Shown: positions 16,797-26,013 of the stretch, one piece after another
Numbering within the stretch: the first letter of the stretch is position 1
Layout: each line of letters begins with the position of its first letter
NCBI RefSeq assembly: GCF_900102535.1
Contig: NZ_FNBP01000008.1
Coordinates: 62,001 to 126,000 of the forward strand
Direction of reading: 5' to 3'
From: Sulfitobacter delicatus
Lineage (GTDB): Bacteria > Pseudomonadota > Alphaproteobacteria > Rhodobacterales > Rhodobacteraceae
Length of the DNA stretch: 64,000 bases
Translations under genes and position numbers: made by a program
The notes under the pieces: model-generated
Database searches by the model: none
What the model was told of the DNA's origin: nothing
What the model saw: only the letters and a program-made list of their open reading frames with translations

Positions 16797-16811
16797 TGCT
16801 GCGACGCAGCA
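16797..16811. promoter_or_regulatory. 15-nt perfect palindrome upstream of mcl2
   Basis: TGCTGCG-A-CGCAGCA is a perfect 7+1+7 palindrome about 75 bp upstream of the mcl2 start, in the 290-bp divergent region between mcl2 and the secreted-protein gene at 17014. Position suits an operator for the ethylmalonyl-CoA operon. No regulator is assigned. Confidence 0.4.
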
Positions 16812-17013
16812 AAGGTCAAATGCAACAGGCATCCGTGCGGGCGGTTAACCAATATTTCAGCGCTTCGGCAGCACTCTACCCCCATCAAATCCGGCGCGGC
16901 GTCTTGCTCAGCCCGGATACAGTCATCTCAACCGGGGCGGCCCCGGGTCTGATCGGGGAAACCCCGCTGGAGCGGATCAGAGGGCCACGTCTTTCGAAAT
17001 GAAGGCAAACGCT

Positions 17014-17346
17014 ATGACACGCACAACCAAGATCATTCACCTTACCATGCTCACTGCTGCGGCTGCTCTGATGATCGCCGCCAAAACCGAAGCCGCCGGT
17101 GCCAACCCGCGCAATTGTGGCCCGCGCGAGGCTGTGGTGACACGGCTTGCGGACGGCTATGGCGAGACGCGCCAGTCCATGGGGTTGGGCGGCAATAATG
17201 CTGTGGTCGAGATTTTCGCCTCTGACGAGACGGGCAGTTGGACGATCACGGTGACCGGTACGAATGGTATCACCTGTCTTGTCGCATCGGGGCAGGGGTT
17301 TGAGGAATTGGCGGAAGCGCTGCCGGCCAAGGGCAGCGACGCTTAA
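17014..17346 (+). CDS. Small secreted protein of unknown function
   Basis: A 110-residue protein with a signal peptide (MTRTTKIIHLTMLTAAAALM..., likely cleaved after TEAAG) and a mature domain with two cysteines (NCGPRE and ITCLVA) that could form a disulfide. I chose the ATG at 17014 because AAGG lies 8 bases upstream; an ATG at 16999 has no visible ribosome binding site. Small periplasmic proteins of this build are common in roseobacters. No function assigned. Confidence 0.72.
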   Translation: MTRTTKIIHLTMLTAAAALMIAAKTEAAGANPRNCGPREAVVTRLADGYGETRQSMGLGGNNAVVEIFASDETGSWTITVTGTNGITCLVASGQGFEELAEALPAKGSDA

Positions 17347-17370
17347 AATAAGTTAGTTTTTAACGGGAGA

Positions 17371-17397
17371 AGGGCGGCCATGGGGGCGCCCTTTTTT
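17371..17397. terminator. Rho-independent terminator between converging genes
   Basis: A GGGCG/CGCCC stem-loop is followed on the plus strand by TTTTTT, a good terminator for the secreted-protein gene. It also lies just past the stop of the converging 2H phosphoesterase gene and may serve both. Confidence 0.75.
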
Positions 17398-17411
17398 GTG
17401 GTCTTGGGGGA

Positions 17412-17933
17412 TTAAAGGCTGAGCGGAAAGCTCTTCAGCGTTTTCAGTTCCCCGCCAGTCAGCGAAACCAATTCTATAATGTCGAGTATGCCCCGAATTG
17501 GCAGTTCGCCTATCACTGAGGGATCAAGTTGGGCGATAGAAGCTCGATCACGATTTGTCGCGATGGTCATATGCGGGCGATAGGGCTGGCCATGGTCAAA
17601 CTGCTGGCAGTGTGGTCCAGAGTAGATGCGCTGGTGTAGCGAAACGATCTCGTCATGACCGCGTCCGCATTGCAGCAGTAGTTTATGCTTTTCTTCGAAC
17701 GGATCGTATTCGATGGTGAAACGGTCGAAATCGAGCGGAACTGGTTTCGCAACAGAGAGTGTATCTTGGCAAAAGTCCGCGAAGGCTTTTGCGTCCAATC
17801 CAGGCAGGCCGAACACCAACGTGATGTGGGGGCGTACAAGTTGAGCGCGTTCGGGCTCATGCTTCGCGCGGAATTGCGCGAGGGACGATGTGAACGTTGT
17901 TTCAAACTTTGGAAATGCCAGCACATACAACAT
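17412..17933 (-). CDS. 2H phosphoesterase superfamily protein (2'-5' RNA ligase-like)
   Basis: A 173-residue protein with the two H-x-[ST/T]-x motifs that define the 2H fold: HITL near residue 36 and HMTI near residue 121, about 85 residues apart. Members act on 2'-5' or cyclic phosphodiester bonds in RNA or nucleotides. No partner gene is adjacent. The specific substrate cannot be inferred. Confidence 0.82.
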   Translation of the reverse strand: MLYVLAFPKFETTFTSSLAQFRAKHEPERAQLVRPHITLVFGLPGLDAKAFADFCQDTLSVAKPVPLDFDRFTIEYDPFEEKHKLLLQCGRGHDEIVSLHQRIYSGPHCQQFDHGQPYRPHMTIATNRDRASIAQLDPSVIGELPIRGILDIIELVSLTGGELKTLKSFPLSL

Positions 17934-18154
17934 GGCGCGAGGTTGAGGCGTTTCGCCGTTTGCTGCAACATCTCACCTGGCTCGGGTAAGACATTATGCC
18001 CGTTTCTTGCAGGTATCCGCGCATCGGCACCTAAGATCGGCGTATTCACCAGAATTCGCAGTCTTTTTGCAGGCTAGACGGAACCGGAAGGGGGGATCGG
18101 GGTTGTGGTTCCAGAAGAGCGCAAGACGCTCGCCATCTGGAAGGAGTATTTATA

Positions 18155-19243
18155 ATGAAACGTTTTCTGAGCACCACAGCGATCGTGTTGACCATGACGG
18201 GCGCAGCCTTTGCTGACGCACATTCCGAAGGTTTCGGGAACGTCGCGGTTGAGGAAACCGACTTCCTCGCATCTGATCTGATCGGCATGCGCATCTACAA
18301 CTCCGAAGCAGAAGTTGAGAACGAAGCAACTGTTGCAGAGGGTGCAGAAAAAGAATGGGACGACATTGGCGAGATCAATGACATCATCGTCACCAAAGAC
18401 GGCAAAGTAACTGCCGTGATCCTCGGCATCGGCGGTTTCCTTGGTATGGGCGAGCGTGACGTGTCCATTTCCATGGATAAGATCCGCATCCTGTCCGACG
18501 AAGACGGTGACCGCTTCCTCGTTGTGAACACCTCGAAGGAAATGCTGGAGCAGTCTCCGGAATTCGAGCGTGAAATGGATATGGACGCTGAAAAGAAGGC
18601 CGAAGCTGACAACGACAACGTGACTGTCGTTACCACCGGTGGTTCTGACGCTGAGAACGTAGCCGAGAACGCAGAAGCCGAAACCGAGGAAATGGCGGAA
18701 GAAGTAGAAACTGAGACCGAAGAAATGGCTCAGGAAGCTGAAGCCGAAACCGAGGAAATGGCCAACGAAGTAGAGGCCGAATCCAAGGAAATGGAACAAG
18801 AAGCTGAGCAGATGGCTGAAGAAGCCGAAGCCAACACCGAAGCCGCAGTGGAAGGCGACGACGCCAACACTACTGTGATCACCGGTGACGAGACTGTTGA
18901 CCGTGAACTGCTGCCGCGCCCTGAAGTTGAGCGTGAAGGCTATGAAACGGCCAATGCCGAAACAATCGGTCAGATGTCGGCTGAAGACCTCGAAGGTTCG
19001 CCAGTATATGGCGCCAACGACGAGACCGTGGGCGAGATCGACACGCTGCTGATTGGCGACAACGGCAAGATTGACCGTGTTGTGATCAACGTTGGTGGTT
19101 TCCTTGGTCTGGGCGAAAAGCCAGTGGCCGTGACTTTTGATGAACTGCAGGTTCTGAAGAACGTCGAAGGTGACGATGTGCGTATCTACATCGACAGCAC
19201 CGAAGAGCGTCTGGAATCGCAGCCTGAGTACGAAGAGCAGTAA
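18155..19243 (+). CDS. Exported double PRC-barrel protein with acidic 11-residue-repeat linker
   Basis: A 362-residue exported protein. A signal peptide (MKRFLSTTAIVLTMTGAAFA) is followed by a PRC-barrel domain (about 35-125, with GEINDIIVTKDGKVTAVILGIGGFLGMGER), an extremely acidic Glu-rich linker (about 150-235) made of 11-residue repeats of the AETEEMAEEVE type, and a second PRC-barrel (about 265-355, GEIDTLLIGDNGKIDRVVINVGGFLGLGEK). The linker should form a long helical coiled coil. AAGGAG precedes the start. A terminator follows at once, so it is monocistronic. PRC-barrels are adaptor folds; a cell-envelope or stress role is plausible but unproven. Confidence 0.85.
   Translation: MKRFLSTTAIVLTMTGAAFADAHSEGFGNVAVEETDFLASDLIGMRIYNSEAEVENEATVAEGAEKEWDDIGEINDIIVTKDGKVTAVILGIGGFLGMGERDVSISMDKIRILSDEDGDRFLVVNTSKEMLEQSPEFEREMDMDAEKKAEADNDNVTVVTTGGSDAENVAENAEAETEEMAEEVETETEEMAQEAEAETEEMANEVEAESKEMEQEAEQMAEEAEANTEAAVEGDDANTTVITGDETVDRELLPRPEVEREGYETANAETIGQMSAEDLEGSPVYGANDETVGEIDTLLIGDNGKIDRVVINVGGFLGLGEKPVAVTFDELQVLKNVEGDDVRIYIDSTEERLESQPEYEEQ
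18674..18838 (+). repeat. 33-bp tandem repeats encoding hendecads in the PRC-barrel gene
   Basis: About four to five degenerate 33-bp units (GAA-GCC-GAA-ACC-GAG-GAA-ATG type) encode the AETEEMAEEVE repeat. Units differ at several positions, so they look diverged rather than freshly expanded. Confidence 0.75.
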
Positions 19244-19262
19244 GATTTAGCTCTTTAGGTAA

Positions 19263-20360
<1,098 letters not shown>

Positions 20361-20381
20361 GAGCGGCATAGAACGAGATCG

Positions 20382-20411
20382 AAAGCGCGTCCTTCGGGGC
20401 GCGCTTTTGCT
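20382..20411 (+). terminator. Rho-independent terminator after mdh
   Basis: AAAGCGCGTCC-TTCG-GGGCGCGCTTT is an 11-bp stem (one U-G pair) with a stable UUCG tetraloop, followed by TTGCTTT. It separates mdh from the sdh operon. Confidence 0.85.
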
Positions 20412-20430
20412 TTGGGGCGCTTCTAGCCTC

Positions 20431-20464
20431 TTGTGATCACAGCCTATGAGCGTGTGATCACAAA
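20431..20464 (+). promoter_or_regulatory. Paired TGTGATCACA operator candidate upstream of sdhC
   Basis: TGTGATCACA occurs at 20432-20441 and 20453-20462, again 21 bp apart start to start. The 15-nt stretch CGTGTGATCACAAAT is identical to that in the sucC upstream region. The proximal copy is about 138 bp upstream of sdhC, downstream of the mdh terminator. This is the same module as at 13938-13972. Confidence 0.65.
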
Positions 20465-20487
20465 TATCAGATCATCGGCGAGGGACC

Positions 20488-20508
20488 GTCATTTTTATGC
20501 AAAATGAC
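20488..20508 (+). promoter_or_regulatory. Second inverted repeat upstream of sdhC
   Basis: GTCATTTT-TATGC-AAAATGAC is a perfect 8-bp inverted repeat with a 5-nt spacer, about 92 bp upstream of the sdhC start. It is not GC-rich and lies before the operon, so an operator is more likely than a terminator. Not seen upstream of sucC. Confidence 0.45.
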
Positions 20509-20599
20509 CCCCCGTAGCGCGCAGATTCATGCCGCGCCCCCGTGACAGTCCTGTAAAAACCGCTATCAAGATGCAAAGCACAGGACAAAGGACCGCGCT

Positions 20600-20983
20600 A
20601 TGGCCGATGTGAACCGGGGCAACCGCCCGCTTTCTCCGCATTTGACGATCTACCGCCCGCAATTGACCTCCATGACCTCGATCCTCACGCGGATCACCGG
20701 CAACGCGATGCTGATCACCGCGCTGTTGATCGTCTGGTGGTTCCTCGCGGCGGCCACTTCGGCTGAGTATTTCGACACCGTGAACGGGGTGTTGACCAGC
20801 TGGTTCGGCGATCTGGTGCTGACGCTGTCGCTCTTGGGTCTGTGGTATCACACGCTGGCCGGCGTCCGGCACCTGATCTGGGACACGGGCCGTATGCTCG
20901 ACGTGCCCATGGCTGAGAAGCTGGGTATGGCCGCGCTGATCGGTTCGGTCGTGCTGACCGTCCTGACCATCATCATCATCTGA
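20600..20983 (+). CDS. sdhC: Succinate dehydrogenase cytochrome b556 subunit
   Basis: Heme- and quinone-binding membrane anchor of complex II. The 127-residue protein has the N-terminal RPLSPHLTIYRPQLTSMTSILTR signature of SdhC, three hydrophobic helices, and the heme-ligand His region LGLWYHTLAGVRHLIWD. First gene of sdhC-sdhD-sdhA-lipoprotein-sdhB; sdhD follows after 11 bp. Confidence 0.95.
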   Translation: MADVNRGNRPLSPHLTIYRPQLTSMTSILTRITGNAMLITALLIVWWFLAAATSAEYFDTVNGVLTSWFGDLVLTLSLLGLWYHTLAGVRHLIWDTGRMLDVPMAEKLGMAALIGSVVLTVLTIIII

Positions 20984-20994
20984 GGAGCGACACC

Positions 20995-21366
20995 ATGGCT
21001 TATATGACAGACCGCAAACGCGCCCTCGGCCTCGGCTCGGCCAAAACCGGCACCGGGCATTTCTGGGCGATGAAAGTCTCCTCGCTGGCGCTTTTGGTGC
21101 TGATCCCGCTTTTCGTTTTCACCTTCGGCAGCGCCCTTGGTGGCACCTATGAAGAAATTCTCGCCTATTACGCGCGGCCGTTCCCGGCCATCGTGGCGGC
21201 GCTGACGCTGATCGTGGGCTTTAAGCACTTCAACGACGGCGTGCAGGTGCTGATCGAGGACTATGTCCACGGCCTTGCCAACAAAGTCGCCATCATCGTG
21301 ATGACCATCATCAGCTACGGCGCAGCAGCGATTGGCGTCTTCGCCATTGCCAAGCTCGCCCTGTAA
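20995..21366 (+). CDS. sdhD: Succinate dehydrogenase hydrophobic membrane anchor subunit
   Basis: Second membrane anchor of complex II, 123 residues with three hydrophobic helices. The motif HFNDGVQVLIEDYVH in the second helix region is typical and includes candidate heme- and quinone-site residues. A GAGGAGCGAC ribosome binding region precedes the ATG, and sdhA follows after 29 bp. Confidence 0.94.
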   Translation: MAYMTDRKRALGLGSAKTGTGHFWAMKVSSLALLVLIPLFVFTFGSALGGTYEEILAYYARPFPAIVAALTLIVGFKHFNDGVQVLIEDYVHGLANKVAIIVMTIISYGAAAIGVFAIAKLAL

Positions 21367-21395
21367 CAAATACGCCCAAACGGGAGACCGATTAA

Positions 21396-23201
21396 ATGGC
21401 AGCATATGAATATGAAACCCACGAATATGACGTTGTCGTGGTGGGGGCAGGCGGTGCTGGCCTGCGCGCGACTTTGGGCATGGCGGAACAGGGGCTGCGC
21501 ACAGCCTGTATCTCCAAGGTTTTCCCAACCCGCTCGCACACTGTAGCGGCACAGGGCGGCATTGCGGCTTCGCTGTCGAACATGGGCCCCGACAACTGGC
21601 AGTGGCATATGTATGACACGGTCAAAGGCTCTGACTGGCTTGGCGACACGGATGCGATGGAATACCTCGCCCGCGAAGCGCCCAAGGCGGTGTATGAGCT
21701 TGAGCACTACGGCGTGCCGTTTTCGCGCACCGAAGAGGGCAAAATCTACCAGCGTCCCTTTGGCGGCCACACCACCGAATTTGGCGAAGGCCCCCCCGTG
21801 CAGCGCACCTGTGCCGCCGCCGACCGGACCGGCCACGCGATCCTGCACACGCTTTATGGCCAGTCGCTCAAGCAAAAGGCCGAGTTCTTCATCGAATACT
21901 TCGCCATCGACCTGATCATGTCCGACGATGGCGTCTGCCAAGGCGTGCTGTGCTGGAAGCTCGATGACGGCACCATGCACCTGTTCAGCGCGAAAATGGT
22001 TGTGCTCGCGACTGGCGGCTATGGCCGCGCGTACTTCTCGGCCACTTCGGCCCATACCTGCACCGGTGACGGTGGCGGCATGGCGGCCCGCGCGGGTCTG
22101 CCGCTGCAAGACATGGAGTTTGTCCAATTCCACCCCACCGGCATCTACGGCGCGGGCTGCCTCATTACCGAAGGCGCACGCGGCGAGGGCGGGTACCTCA
22201 CCAACTCCGAAGGCGAGCGTTTTATGGAACGCTACGCGCCGACCTATAAAGACCTCGCATCGCGCGACGTTGTTTCGCGCTGCATGACGATGGAAATCCG
22301 CGAAGGCCGCGGTGTGGGCGAAAACAAAGACCACATCCACCTGCACCTGAACCACCTGCCGCCCGAAACGCTGGACCTGCGCCTGCCGGGCATCTCGGAA
22401 TCCGCACGCATCTTTGCCGGGGTGGACCTGACGAAAGAGCCGATCCCGGTGCTGCCGACGGTGCACTACAACATGGGCGGCATCCCCACGAACTACTGGG
22501 GCGAAGTGCTGAACCCGACCGCCGACAACCCCGACGCCATTGCACCCGGCCTGATGGCCGTGGGCGAGGCGGGCTGTGCCTCCGTGCACGGCGCGAACCG
22601 CCTCGGCTCCAACTCGCTCATTGACCTCGTGGTCTTTGGCCGCGCCGCCGCAATCCGGGCTGCTAAGATTGTTGACCCCGAGACCGCCGTGCCAACGGCA
22701 AACCCGGCCTCCGTCGCGAAAGCCTTCGACCGTTTCGACGGGCTGCGCCACGCCAAGGGCGGCACGCCGACCTCGGAACTGCGCCTTGAGATGCAAAAGA
22801 CCATGCAGGCGGACGCCGCTGTCTTCCGCACCGACAAGACACTGGAAGAGGGCCGCGAGAAGATGATCGAGGTGGCGGGCAAGCTTGACGATCTGCATGT
22901 CACCGACCGCAGCCTCGTGTGGAACTCGGACCTGATGGAGACGCTGGAGCTGACCAACCTCATGCCCAACGCCACCGCCACGATCACCGCCGCCGCCGCG
23001 CGTAAGGAAAGCCGAGGCGCGCATGCGCATGAGGACTACCCGGACCGCAACGACGACGAATGGCGCAAGCACTCGCTGGCATGGTTTGACGGCAATGACG
23101 CAAAACTCACCTACCGCGCCGTGCATCTCGACCCGCTGACAGAAGAATCCGAAGGCGGGATCGACATGAAGAAGATCGCCCCCAAGGCACGGGTGTATTG
23201 A
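21396..23201 (+). CDS. sdhA: Succinate dehydrogenase flavoprotein subunit
   Basis: Catalytic subunit oxidising succinate to fumarate with covalent FAD. 601 residues. FAD Rossmann motif GAGGAGLRA, the flavinylated-His region [10 protein letters not shown], the substrate motif [21 protein letters not shown] and the C-terminal His/Arg motif [16 protein letters not shown] are all present. Its TGA overlaps the ATG of the small lipoprotein gene that follows. Confidence 0.97.
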   Translation: MAAYEYETHEYDVVVVGAGGAGLRATLGMAEQGLRTACISKVFPTRSHTVAAQGGIAASLSNMGPDNWQWHMYDTVKGSDWLGDTDAMEYLAREAPKAVYELEHYGVPFSRTEEGKIYQRPFGGHTTEFGEGPPVQRTCAAADRTGHAILHTLYGQSLKQKAEFFIEYFAIDLIMSDDGVCQGVLCWKLDDGTMHLFSAKMVVLATGGYGRAYFSATSAHTCTGDGGGMAARAGLPLQDMEFVQFHPTGIYGAGCLITEGARGEGGYLTNSEGERFMERYAPTYKDLASRDVVSRCMTMEIREGRGVGENKDHIHLHLNHLPPETLDLRLPGISESARIFAGVDLTKEPIPVLPTVHYNMGGIPTNYWGEVLNPTADNPDAIAPGLMAVGEAGCASVHGANRLGSNSLIDLVVFGRAAAIRAAKIVDPETAVPTANPASVAKAFDRFDGLRHAKGGTPTSELRLEMQKTMQADAAVFRTDKTLEEGREKMIEVAGKLDDLHVTDRSLVWNSDLMETLELTNLMPNATATITAAAARKESRGAHAHEDYPDRNDDEWRKHSLAWFDGNDAKLTYRAVHLDPLTEESEGGIDMKKIAPKARVY

Positions 23202-23536
23202 TGCTGCGCACCGTCCTTATCGCAGCCAGCCTCACGGCGCTCACGGCCTGTGTCGAAGTGCAGCAGGTGGTGGATGACACCGCCCGCCAAGGCTCCAAAG
23301 GCGTGGTGACCGAAATCTTGGCCACCCGCTTTCCGCAGGTGCCGAAAGGGCTGATCACCCCCTTCACCGACTGCATCATCGACAATGCCGACGCGCTGGA
23401 ACTGCGCGAACTGGCCCGCGCCGCCGTCGTCGGCGTGGAGGAAACCACAACGGGCACCGTGCGCACGATCCTGTCGCGCCCCGAGACCCGCACCTGCCTG
23501 CTGGCCGCCGCGCCCGCAGCTGGCATGACGCTTTAG
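23201..23536 (+). CDS. Putative lipoprotein inserted between sdhA and sdhB
   Basis: A 111-residue protein with a lipoprotein signal ([17 protein letters not shown], lipobox LTAC) and three further cysteines in the mature part (DCIID, TCLL and the lipidated Cys aside). The start ATG at 23201 shares its A with the sdhA stop, and sdhB follows after 10 bp, so it is tightly embedded in the operon. I do not recognise the family. Its position suggests a link to complex II in the envelope, such as assembly or regulation, but complex II catalytic subunits face the cytoplasm, so the connection is only contextual. Confidence 0.72.
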   Translation: MLRTVLIAASLTALTACVEVQQVVDDTARQGSKGVVTEILATRFPQVPKGLITPFTDCIIDNADALELRELARAAVVGVEETTTGTVRTILSRPETRTCLLAAAPAAGMTL

Positions 23537-23546
23537 GAGACGCAAA

Positions 23547-24326
23547 ATGGTTCAACTGACGCTTCCCAAAAACTCCCGCATGACCAGCGGCAAGACATGG
23601 CCCAAGCCCGAGGGCGCCACCAACCTGCGCGAGTTCCACATCTACCGCTGGAACCCCGACGACGGGAAAAACCCGGCGCTGGATACCTATTTCGTCGATA
23701 TGGACGATTGTGGCCCGATGATCCTCGACGCGCTGATCAAGATCAAAAACGAGATCGACCCGACGCTGACCTTCCGCCGTTCCTGCCGCGAAGGCATCTG
23801 CGGCTCTTGCGCGATGAACATCGACGGGATCAACACGCTGGCCTGCACCTATGGCATGGAAGAGATCAACGGCGTGGTCAAAATCTACCCGCTGCCGCAT
23901 ATGCCGGTGGTCAAGGACCTGATCCCCGATCTGACCCACTTCTACGCCCAGCATGCCTCGATCCAGCCCTGGCTGGAAACCGAGACGCCGCAGCCGCGCA
24001 AAGAGTGGAAACAGTCGATCGACGACCGCGCCAAGCTCGACGGGCTTTATGAATGCATCATGTGCGCCTGCTGCTCGACATCCTGCCCCAGCTACTGGTG
24101 GAACGGCGACCGCTACCTCGGGCCAGCAGCACTCCTGCACGCCTACCGTTGGATCATCGACAGCCGGGATGAGGCGACAGGCGAGCGTCTGGACGACCTC
24201 GAAGACCCCTTCAAGCTCTACCGCTGCCACACGATCATGAACTGCGCCAAGACCTGCCCCAAGGGTCTGAACCCCGCAGAGGCGATCGCCAATATCAAAA
24301 AACTGATGGTCGAACGGACCGTCTGA
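23547..24326 (+). CDS. sdhB: Succinate dehydrogenase iron-sulfur subunit
   Basis: Carries electrons from FAD to quinone through three Fe-S clusters. The [2Fe-2S] ligand block [16 protein letters not shown], the [4Fe-4S] block [16 protein letters not shown] and the [3Fe-4S] block [17 protein letters not shown] are intact in 259 residues. It has an AGGAG site upstream and ends the operon at a strong terminator. Confidence 0.97.
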   Translation: MVQLTLPKNSRMTSGKTWPKPEGATNLREFHIYRWNPDDGKNPALDTYFVDMDDCGPMILDALIKIKNEIDPTLTFRRSCREGICGSCAMNIDGINTLACTYGMEEINGVVKIYPLPHMPVVKDLIPDLTHFYAQHASIQPWLETETPQPRKEWKQSIDDRAKLDGLYECIMCACCSTSCPSYWWNGDRYLGPAALLHAYRWIIDSRDEATGERLDDLEDPFKLYRCHTIMNCAKTCPKGLNPAEAIANIKKLMVERTV

Positions 24327-24342
24327 TCAACACCGTCTGACA

Positions 24343-24377
24343 AAAAGGCCCGGCCAAGCGCCGGGCCTTTGGTTTTC
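24343..24377 (+). terminator. Rho-independent terminator after sdhB
   Basis: GGCCCGGC-caagc-GCCGGGCC is an 8-bp GC stem, preceded by AAAAA and followed by TTTGGTTTT. Confidence 0.85.
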
Positions 24378-24380
24378 CCC

Positions 24381-24596
24381 ATGATCCTGCCCATCATCCT
24401 TGTCATCGTCTTTGTGATCGTGCTGATCTTTGCGCGCCGCAACGCGCCCACCCGCGACTGCCGCTGGCGCGAGGACCGCACTGGCGACAAGGGAAGCCTG
24501 CGCAAATACCACTGCGTCGCCTGCGGCGCCGAAGCCTACCGCAGCGAAGGCCCCCCAGACCGCTGCCTCAAAGGCCTAGACACGCCCCGTCTCTAA
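24381..24596 (+). CDS. Small membrane-anchored protein with a zinc-ribbon-like CxxC
   Basis: A 71-residue protein: one N-terminal hydrophobic helix (MILPIILVIVFVIVLIFA), then a basic region, then YHCVACGAEAYRSEG, a half zinc-ribbon (HCxxC) with one earlier Cys and one later Cys. It begins a few bases after the sdhB terminator with no strong ribosome binding site, so expression is uncertain. Function unknown. Confidence 0.55.
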   Translation: MILPIILVIVFVIVLIFARRNAPTRDCRWREDRTGDKGSLRKYHCVACGAEAYRSEGPPDRCLKGLDTPRL

Positions 24597-24610
24597 CGGC
24601 CCCAAACGGC

Positions 24611-24637
24611 AAAAAGGGGCGCGACCCTCACCGCCCC
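24611..24637 (-). terminator. Terminator after deoD
   Basis: On the minus strand GGGGCG and CGCCCC arms are followed by TTTTTGCCGTTT, just past the deoD stop. Confidence 0.65.
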
Positions 24638-24685
24638 CCTTCATCCTTTTTCAAATACCGTCCGCCCTCTCAACAGGCGCAGGCG

Positions 24686-25390
24686 TCACGCAAAAGCCGC
24701 TTCCAGCGCAATCTCTACCATATCGCCAAAGCTCTTCTCACGGTCCTCAGACGGCAGCGCCTCGCCGGTCTGTAAATGATCGCTCACCGTCAACACAGCC
24801 AATGCTCTGCGCTTGTGACGCGCCGCCAGCGTGTAGAGCTCTGCCGCTTCCATCTCGACGCCCAAGATACCGTGCCGCACCATCTGTTCGTCCAGATCGG
24901 GGCGTTCAGCATAGAAGACGTCGGATGAATAAATCCCGCCCACGTGGGTCTTGGCCTCAAGTTTCTCAGCCGCCGTCACGGCAGCGCGCAAAAGCCCCCA
25001 GTCGGCGCAGGGCGCGTAATTCATCTCGCGGAAAATGCCCGAAGACGGCGAGGTGATGGTGCTGGCTGTCATGGCGATGATGACGTCGCGGATGCCCACA
25101 TGGCTCTGCATCCCGCCACAGGAACCGATGCGGATCAGGGTCTGCGCGCCGTATTCCGTCATCAGCTCATTGGCATAGATCGACAGCGACGGCATGCCCA
25201 TGCCCGAGCCTTGGATCGTCACCCGATTGCCGCGCCACGTGCCGGTGAACCCCAGCATGCCGCGCACTTCGTTGACCAATTCGGCCCCTTCGAGAAAGGT
25301 CTCTGCCGCCCATTTCGCACGATAGGGATCGCCGGGCATCAATACGGTTTCGGCGATATCGCCGGGCTTTGCGCCGATATGGACGGTCAT
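24686..25390 (-). CDS. deoD: Purine-nucleoside phosphorylase, DeoD type
   Basis: Phosphorolysis of purine (deoxy)nucleosides in salvage. Start [22 protein letters not shown] (25390) gives 234 residues, standard for the hexameric DeoD type. The phosphate-binding [16 protein letters not shown], the RIGSCGG segment, VEMEAAELY and the catalytic Asp in TVSDHL are present. It could act on nucleosides imported by an ABC system such as the one at 36173-41080, though the two are not adjacent. Confidence 0.94.
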   Translation of the reverse strand: MTVHIGAKPGDIAETVLMPGDPYRAKWAAETFLEGAELVNEVRGMLGFTGTWRGNRVTIQGSGMGMPSLSIYANELMTEYGAQTLIRIGSCGGMQSHVGIRDVIIAMTASTITSPSSGIFREMNYAPCADWGLLRAAVTAAEKLEAKTHVGGIYSSDVFYAERPDLDEQMVRHGILGVEMEAAELYTLAARHKRRALAVLTVSDHLQTGEALPSEDREKSFGDMVEIALEAAFA

Positions 25391-25522
25391 GTCATGTCTC
25401 CTGAATTTTGCGGCATTTTGCCTGTGCGAGCGCGTCACCACAAGGGCCGAAGGACGGCGCGACTGGTTGACGTAAGGTTGGGGCGCTCGTTGCTTTTATG
25501 GGCAAGATCATGTCGGGACGTG

Positions 25523-25563
25523 AAAACAAAACGGCGCCGGTGAAAGTCAATTCACCGACGCCG
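25523..25563 (-). terminator. Rho-independent terminator after the H-NS-like gene
   Basis: GGCGTCGGTGAA and TTCACCGGCGCC form a 12-bp stem (one mismatch-type G-T pair) on the minus strand, followed by GTTTTGTTTTC. Confidence 0.8.
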
Positions 25564-25586
25564 CATTCTCGTATTCACGGAGATGA

Positions 25587-25931
25587 TTAAATGCGCATCG
25601 TTTCCGGATCGGTTCCGTTTTCAACTTGCGCGCGAAACCAATTCGGCTGGCGGCCTTTGCCGGTCCAAGTCTGCGTACTGTCCGCAGGGTTCGCAAATTG
25701 CGGTTTCGATTTCGGGCCGCTGGCCGCTTTGCGCGCCTTCCGCGGCTTTTTCGCCGCCGGTTTCTCTTCGGCTAAGTCGGTCAGGGAGAACCCGAATTCC
25801 GCCGCCGCACGCTCTGCCGCCTTGCGCGCCGCACGCCGTTCGCGGGATTGTGCGGCCTGGAGAGCTTTCTTAACATCGTTAAGAAGTTTCTCCAGTTCCT
25901 TGCGGCTCATGGATTTCAGGTCTTTTTCCAT
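25587..25931 (-). CDS. H-NS family nucleoid-associated protein (HvrA-like)
   Basis: A 114-residue DNA-binding protein: an N-terminal helical oligomerisation region (MEKDLKSMSRKELEKLLNDVKKALQ...), an Ala/Lys-rich linker, and the C-terminal H-NS-type AT-hook motif TWTGKGRQPNWFRAQVENG. In Rhodobacter the homologue HvrA modulates photosynthesis and nitrogen genes; which genes it controls here is unknown. Transcribed alone with its own terminator, just downstream of ecm. Confidence 0.9.
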   Translation of the reverse strand: MEKDLKSMSRKELEKLLNDVKKALQAAQSRERRAARKAAERAAAEFGFSLTDLAEEKPAAKKPRKARKAASGPKSKPQFANPADSTQTWTGKGRQPNWFRAQVENGTDPETMRI

Positions 25932-26013
25932 CTCTATTCCGTCCCTTCCAGAATGAACTGTTTTGGAGAATTATAGAGTAGAAATTAGATTTGCACGAAA
26001 AAACTTTTTCTGC

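Noticed and set aside
21315-23126. Long open frame on the minus strand opposite sdhA
   Set aside because: Antisense to sdhA, which has full family motifs. The shadow has no recognisable domain or ribosome binding site.
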